A stretch of DNA of 9,184 bases from Bacteroidia bacterium (lineage in GTDB: Bacteria; Bacteroidota; Bacteroidia; Bacteroidales; Marinifilaceae). Below the pieces are notes generated by a model. The model did not search any database. It had not been told where the DNA came from and saw only the letters and a list, made by a program, of their open reading frames with translations. Of the stretch, positions 5,832 to 9,184 are shown one piece after another. Both the position numbers and the translations under genes were made by a program. Within the stretch, counting starts at the first letter, position 1, and each line of letters starts with the position of its first letter. The stretch is taken from positions 1-9,184 of the forward strand of contig BNXR01000082.1 in assembly GCA_025999735.1 (NCBI GenBank), written 5' to 3'.

Positions 5832-8120
5832 ATGAAAAACATACCTTATATAATATATTGCGTGCTGTTATTCCTTTTGAGCCATACAACCGTTGTTGCA
5901 CAAGACAACCGATTTGGAAGATTTCAGGATGGGAGTGAGACGCCCCAAAGACCAAGTCGTGATTCGAGTGCGACGCCGTCTGACGTTGCGCACCATCGGA
6001 TGACGTGGCAGTGGAGGCATCAGGGCGTATATCGGGAGTTCATCCCCATAGACACCTCTTTTGACCGCACCCATGATTTTCACCCGATATACAAATATAG
6101 CATTGCAAACTCCTATCTATCAAATCTTCCGTCCGCTTACCAGTCGGATATATTCATGGATAGAGCCCTTTCGCAAAATTTTGCACCGCTTTCAAAGTTG
6201 AGAGCTTATTTCTTCATGCCGGAGGATTACTTAGAAATGAATACGACGACTCCTTTCACCCAATTGTTTTATACCAGTGCGGGGAGCAAAGGGAAAGCAG
6301 AAATGGTGCTTGATGTTTTCCATACCCAAAATATCCGTCCCTATTGGAATGTAGGATTTCGCTATCATCTATTTTCCGGTGATGGGCGCTATATGAACTC
6401 GAAGTCCAAAGCCTATAATTTTGCAGCCTTCACGTCGTATGAAAGAAAAAGACTTGCTTTTTCGGTGTTTTATAACCAGAATAATGCCCATATAGGTGAA
6501 AATGGCGGTATTGTGAACAGAGCGGATGTAGCCAATAGCGACTTCAAGCCAGAGGATATCGCCTCTAATCTCGCCGGTGTACAAAATACGGTACGTAACC
6601 TCAATATCCATGCAAATGTTCAATATAACATTGGGCGGGGGAAAAAACGTGGGAGCAAAGCGAGTTTTTTTATCAGCGCACCTAATACTACCGCAGCAAT
6701 CCAAATTGATACCGTCGCTGCCAATAGTACTACCGCCACAATCCCAATTGATACCGTCGTCTCCAATAGTACTATCGACGCAACCCAAACTGATACCATC
6801 AACGCTACTGCTACTACCGCCACAAGCCGAACTGATACCATTGACACAGCCATTGACACAGCCGTAGCCACCGACACCATCCGAACTGACACCGTCGGTG
6901 TTACTACTACTACCGATAAAACCTTGACCACCACAGTCGGCACCACTAGTGCCACCGACACTGAGGAAACCGAACTTGCTGCTGGTGAACTGATTTATCC
7001 CTTCAAGGCCATCTTGACTGCCGGCATTGAAAACGATCTCCGTCGTTTCAAAGAAACGCAGACAAGTCCATCAGACAGTTTGTTCTTTCCACGAACCCTT
7101 AATTATGGTCAAAACATTGATATTACAAACTTAAATTCGTACAAAATCGGTGGCAAATTCGTCGTCAATGAGCACCCTAAATACACTTATCTGCCGGGTC
7201 TGTATGCAGGCATAGACTTTGAACATCAAAAATACATCGATATGCAGCCCTCAGACACCTCTATGCTTCATCGCTACACAATGCTCAACGGCGTGTGGCT
7301 CAATGGGGGCGTCTTCAATGTTGATACGGCAGCCATTTTCACTTATGATCTTCGTGCTAAACTGTGCACTGCTGGTGATTATATCGGGAATTTTGCTATC
7401 GATGGCTTCTTTCGCCAATATCTTCATAAAAACAAGCAGGATTATCTGCACGTAAGTGGGCTACTCGAATTAAAAAGGGAGAATCATTTTTATAATTATT
7501 TTTTTGGCAATCACAACACTTGGGAGAACAATTTTAATAATACGAAAACCTTGAACCTAAAAGGTGCTTATGTGGACACACGACTGCGCACCGAACTCGG
7601 TATAGGGCTAAACAACATCATCGACTATATATATATGAATGAAAATGCGTTGCCAGAGCAGACATCAACCCCTGTGATGATATTGACAGCCTTTGCCAAA
7701 CAATCTTTTACATTGGGGTATTTCCATTTTGAGGAGCATATCTTTGCGCAAAAGAGCAATCACGATGACATTATAGAGCTTCCCCTTTTGTCCCTTTATT
7801 CACATAATTACTTTCAAATCGCTCTTTTTAAGAAGGCCTTGGGGGTAGTTGCTGGTATTGACGTATTTTACAACACCAAATTCTATGCGGACAAATACGC
7901 TCCCGACTTGATGGCTTTTTACAAACAACGGGAAGCAAAAACAGGTAATTATCCCAAAGTCGATGTTTTCATTGACCTTAAAATCACGAGAGCCCATTTA
8001 TTTATGAAATACGAGCATGTCAATTATCACATTTCCAATCACGACAGTTTCACTGCGTTAAACTATCCCCTTAATCCGGCTTTGTTTAAATTTGGTGTCG
8101 TGTGGGATTTCTTTGATTAA
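5832..8120 (+). CDS. Putative outer-membrane porin (Porin_10-like) with Thr/Asp-rich insertion
   Basis: A 762-residue protein resembling the Bacteroidota 'putative porin' family (Porin_10-like). A signal peptide covers about residues 1-23 (core IIYCVLLFLLS, cut near VVA/Q). After a polar stretch, alternating aromatic beta-strands begin; the family-like stretch runs from TPFTQLFYTSAGSKGKAEM through VGFRYHLFSGDGRY to VFYNQNNAHIGENGGI. The C-terminal half keeps strand-like patterns to FKFGVVWDFFD, consistent with a beta-barrel ending in aromatic residues. Residues 285-380 interrupt this with a Thr, Ala, Ile and Asp-rich tandem repeat; without it the protein would be about 665 residues. A longer frame from an ATG at 5775 is rejected because that codon lies inside the dxs terminator and would put an unlikely extension before a good signal peptide. 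Downstream is a hairpin array at 8123-8276. Substrate is unknown; the porin role is by family resemblance. Confidence 0.85.
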   Translation: MKNIPYIIYCVLLFLLSHTTVVAQDNRFGRFQDGSETPQRPSRDSSATPSDVAHHRMTWQWRHQGVYREFIPIDTSFDRTHDFHPIYKYSIANSYLSNLPSAYQSDIFMDRALSQNFAPLSKLRAYFFMPEDYLEMNTTTPFTQLFYTSAGSKGKAEMVLDVFHTQNIRPYWNVGFRYHLFSGDGRYMNSKSKAYNFAAFTSYERKRLAFSVFYNQNNAHIGENGGIVNRADVANSDFKPEDIASNLAGVQNTVRNLNIHANVQYNIGRGKKRGSKASFFISAPNTTAAIQIDTVAANSTTATIPIDTVVSNSTIDATQTDTINATATTATSRTDTIDTAIDTAVATDTIRTDTVGVTTTTDKTLTTTVGTTSATDTEETELAAGELIYPFKAILTAGIENDLRRFKETQTSPSDSLFFPRTLNYGQNIDITNLNSYKIGGKFVVNEHPKYTYLPGLYAGIDFEHQKYIDMQPSDTSMLHRYTMLNGVWLNGGVFNVDTAAIFTYDLRAKLCTAGDYIGNFAIDGFFRQYLHKNKQDYLHVSGLLELKRENHFYNYFFGNHNTWENNFNNTKTLNLKGAYVDTRLRTELGIGLNNIIDYIYMNENALPEQTSTPVMILTAFAKQSFTLGYFHFEEHIFAQKSNHDDIIELPLLSLYSHNYFQIALFKKALGVVAGIDVFYNTKFYADKYAPDLMAFYKQREAKTGNYPKVDVFIDLKITRAHLFMKYEHVNYHISNHDSFTALNYPLNPALFKFGVVWDFFD
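6684..6971 (+). repeat. Thr/Asp-rich tandem repeat inside the porin
   Basis: Four imperfect in-frame units of 39, 42, 42 and 42 bases occupy 6684-6848, with protein pattern NSTTATxxxDTV (for example NSTTATIPIDTVVS and NSTIDATQTDTINA). A looser DT-rich and Thr-rich tail runs to about 6971. Asp-Thr followed by Val, Ile or Ala occurs eight times (Asp at 293, 307, 321, 335, 338, 342, 348 and 353). The region has no strand pattern of its own and is probably a flexible loop or linker. The valine-rich reverse reading is a by-product of the repeat. Confidence 0.85.
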
Positions 8121-8122
8121 AA

Positions 8123-8276
8123 ATGTAGAAATGTAGGGGCGGGTTTTGCCCGCCCAATGTAGGAATGTAGGGGCGGGGTTTTCCCGCCCAATGTAGGAAT
8201 GTAGGGGCGGGTTTTGCCCGCCCAATGTAGGAATGTAGGGGCGGGGTTTTCCCGCCCAATGTAGGAATGTAGAAAT
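8123..8276 (+). repeat. Array of four REP-like 34-bp hairpin units
   Basis: Four head-to-tail units of exactly 34 bases start at 8131, 8165, 8199 and 8233. Each contains ATGTAG, then GGGCGGG, a 5-base loop, CCCGCCC and AATGTAGGA. Hairpins are at 8137-8155, 8171-8189, 8205-8223 and 8239-8257. Loops alternate TTTTG, GTTTT, TTTTG, GTTTT, so units 1 and 3 are identical, as are units 2 and 4 (a 68-base higher-order repeat). GTAG sits at the 5' foot of every hairpin, as in REP elements acted on by RAYT transposases. ATGTAGAAAT flanks the array at 8123-8132 and 8267-8276. It begins just after the porin stop and may also stabilise or end that transcript, but no T tract follows the hairpins. Confidence 0.9.
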
Positions 8277-8291
8277 TATTTTATAAAAAAC

Positions 8292-8810
8292 ATGATGCAG
8301 AACATTTTTATTTGTTTTTCTTTTTTGTTTCCATCGACTCAAACGCCGATTAATTTCTGGCAACGGATTGATACAGAGCAAAAAATATCCTTCCTTTTTC
8401 CAAACAACGTGCAACGGTTGAAGAAAAAAGCAGATGGGATGGAATCCTTTATTTACCAAACGAAGAACAATGTTTGCGTTTTTGGCGTGGTATGCACAGA
8501 TTTTTCAAAAGGCAGGATACCACTGACAGATGAATATGCGCTACAAATATACGAACAACTACGCATCGGTTCCGTCGCTATGGAGACCGCCATTTTGAAA
8601 GGAGAAAAGACGATAGAGTATGATAATATGCTGATTAAGGAGATAGAGTATTCTGTGATGAAAGATGTATTTGAGATGACCTATTTTAAACGCTTCATTT
8701 TCAGGGATAATATGGTCTATCAAATTTCTATCGGCGGTCGCACGCGGCACACTGATTTGATTAACGCAGAGCGAGAAATTTTCTTTAATTCAGTGTATTT
8801 TAAAGAGTAA
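8292..8810 (+). CDS. Uncharacterised protein, possibly exported
   Basis: A 172-residue protein that I do not recognise. The N-terminus MMQNIFICFSFLFP is hydrophobic and could be a short signal peptide, but it lacks the usual basic residues. The rest begins with FWQRIDTEQKISFLFPNNV (22-40), then YQTKNNVCVFGVVCTDFSKG (55-74), a probable helix around 79-105, and strands near 108-121, 127-137 and 140-148, ending in a helix plus FFNSVYFKE. This beta-alpha-beta layout with an early 'FLFP' strand loosely recalls small exported PsbP/Mog1-like proteins; that is a guess. Two adjacent ATG codons (8292, 8295) are possible starts. No TAnnTTTG element or clear ribosome binding site is seen in the 15 bases between the hairpin array and the ATG, so expression may depend on read-through from the porin. 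The S41 protease gene follows, with its own promoter. Confidence 0.7.
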   Translation: MMQNIFICFSFLFPSTQTPINFWQRIDTEQKISFLFPNNVQRLKKKADGMESFIYQTKNNVCVFGVVCTDFSKGRIPLTDEYALQIYEQLRIGSVAMETAILKGEKTIEYDNMLIKEIEYSVMKDVFEMTYFKRFIFRDNMVYQISIGGRTRHTDLINAEREIFFNSVYFKE

Positions 8811-8886
8811 AAAAAGGAACAAGTTTGGAAATATAGCACCTAAAAAATAATTACCCCAAATTGTAGGTCAGTATATATATTTTTTT

Positions 8887-8894
8887 TATTTTTG
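8887..8894 (+). promoter_or_regulatory. -7 promoter element of the S41 protease gene
   Basis: TATTTTTG, a full TAnnTTTG match, 41 bases before the ATG at 8936 (leader about 37 nt). The nearest upstream TTG is at 8861-8863, giving a 23-base spacer, longer than usual, so the -33 part is weak. Confidence 0.55.
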
Positions 8895-8935
8895 CAGTTT
8901 GTAAGAAGCATTTAGGCGGTATTTGTGAATTATTT

Positions 8936-9184
8936 ATGAAACGAAGGAGGATTTTAATTGGTTGTTTTACGCTTTTATTAGCTGTTTTGGGCGGTGTTTC
9001 GTTTAGCAGCGACGACAAACAATTTGAGATTAGTAAGCAATTAAGCATTTACGGTGCGGTATTTCGGGAGATAAACTTGTTTTATGTAGATGAAACTAAT
9101 CCAGGAGACCTTGTTAGCACGGGTGTCAAGTCGATGTTGAAATCCTTAGACCCTTACACCATATTCTATCCGGAATCCCACATG
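8936..9184 (+). CDS. S41 family carboxy-terminal processing protease (N-terminal part)
   Basis: The first 83 codons of a gene that continues past the right edge in an open frame. It starts MKRRRILIGCFTLLLAVLGG, a basic then hydrophobic signal or membrane anchor, so the enzyme acts in the periplasm or envelope. The following segment FEISKQLSIYGAVFREINLF, then YVDETNPGDL, and KSMLKSLDPYTIFYP near residues 67-81 is the characteristic N-terminal region of Bacteroidota S41 (CtpA/Prc-like) peptidases, ahead of the PDZ domain. The PDZ domain and the Ser-Lys catalytic centre lie outside the window. The family removes or trims C-termini of envelope proteins. The ATG at 8936 is supported by the anchor and the upstream promoter element. 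An AAGGAGG within codons 3-5 is a coincidence of Arg codons, since no suitable in-frame start follows it. Confidence 0.88.
   Translation, partial: MKRRRILIGCFTLLLAVLGGVSFSSDDKQFEISKQLSIYGAVFREINLFYVDETNPGDLVSTGVKSMLKSLDPYTIFYPESHM

Noticed and set aside
6620..6961. Minus-strand valine-rich 113-residue frame
   Set aside because: It is the reverse reading of the Thr/Asp repeat of the porin; the low complexity comes from the repeat DNA.
8123..8276. Regular 34-base repeats as a CRISPR array
   Set aside because: The units are contiguous with no unique spacers of constant length, and no cas genes are nearby. The structure is a tandem hairpin repeat.
8058..8459. Minus-strand 133-residue frame with repeated proline-rich peptides
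   Set aside because: It is a translation of the hairpin array and overlaps the ends of two plus-strand genes. It has no start signals or coding pattern of its own.
8944..8950. AAGGAGG as the ribosome binding site of a shorter S41 protein
   Set aside because: No suitable in-frame start codon follows it, and a later start would remove the membrane anchor.

Overview
The window looks like chromosomal DNA of a Bacteroidota bacterium, most likely order Bacteroidales. Several genes are preceded by the phylum's unusual -7 promoter element TAnnTTTG, two of them with a TTTG -33 box 19 bases upstream. Shine-Dalgarno sequences are mostly weak or absent. The proteins fit the same group: a YebC of the MGRAFEYRK type, a Bacteroidota-type putative porin (Porin_10-like), a Bacteroidota-type S41 protease, and a surface protein of the beta-helix/Ig kind common in Bacteroidales. 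I cannot name the genus.

Layout. At the left edge lies the 5' end of a minus-strand gene (1-64). Its promoter, leader and signal peptide are almost identical to those of a complete minus-strand gene ending the next block. Between them are yebC (267-983) and a tRNA-Lys(CTT) gene (1065-1137) with its own promoter and a 14-bp-stem terminator. The complete minus-strand gene (1224-2837) encodes a secreted protein with a short right-handed beta-helix, two Ig-like (BIG2-type) domains and an unassigned C-terminal domain. A divergent intergenic region of about 300 bases leads to the pair pyrH-dxs (3141-5741), UMP kinase and DXP synthase. That pair ends in an intrinsic terminator whose T-rich 3' side doubles as the -33 region of the next promoter. 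That promoter drives a putative outer-membrane porin (5832-8120) with almost no 5' leader. The porin carries a Thr/Asp-rich tandem-repeat insertion dense in Bacteroidota O-glycosylation-type motifs. After it come four 34-bp hairpin units with REP-like GTAG feet (8123-8276), an uncharacterised 172-residue protein (8292-8810), and the N-terminal 83 codons of an S41 carboxy-terminal processing protease running off the right edge.

How it fits together. yebC (translation or regulation), tRNA-Lys, pyrH (pyrimidine nucleotide supply) and dxs (first step of the MEP isoprenoid pathway) are housekeeping genes. The surface protein pair, the porin and the protease belong to the cell envelope. The accessory signals are the duplicated surface-gene 5' cassette with its homopolymer tract, the mucin-like porin insertion and the REP-like array. 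I see no defence system, CRISPR array, transposase, phage gene or biosynthetic cluster, and no convincing wholly new multi-gene system. The most promising leads are the REP-like array, the glycosylation-motif repeat in the porin, and the multicopy surface-gene cassette.
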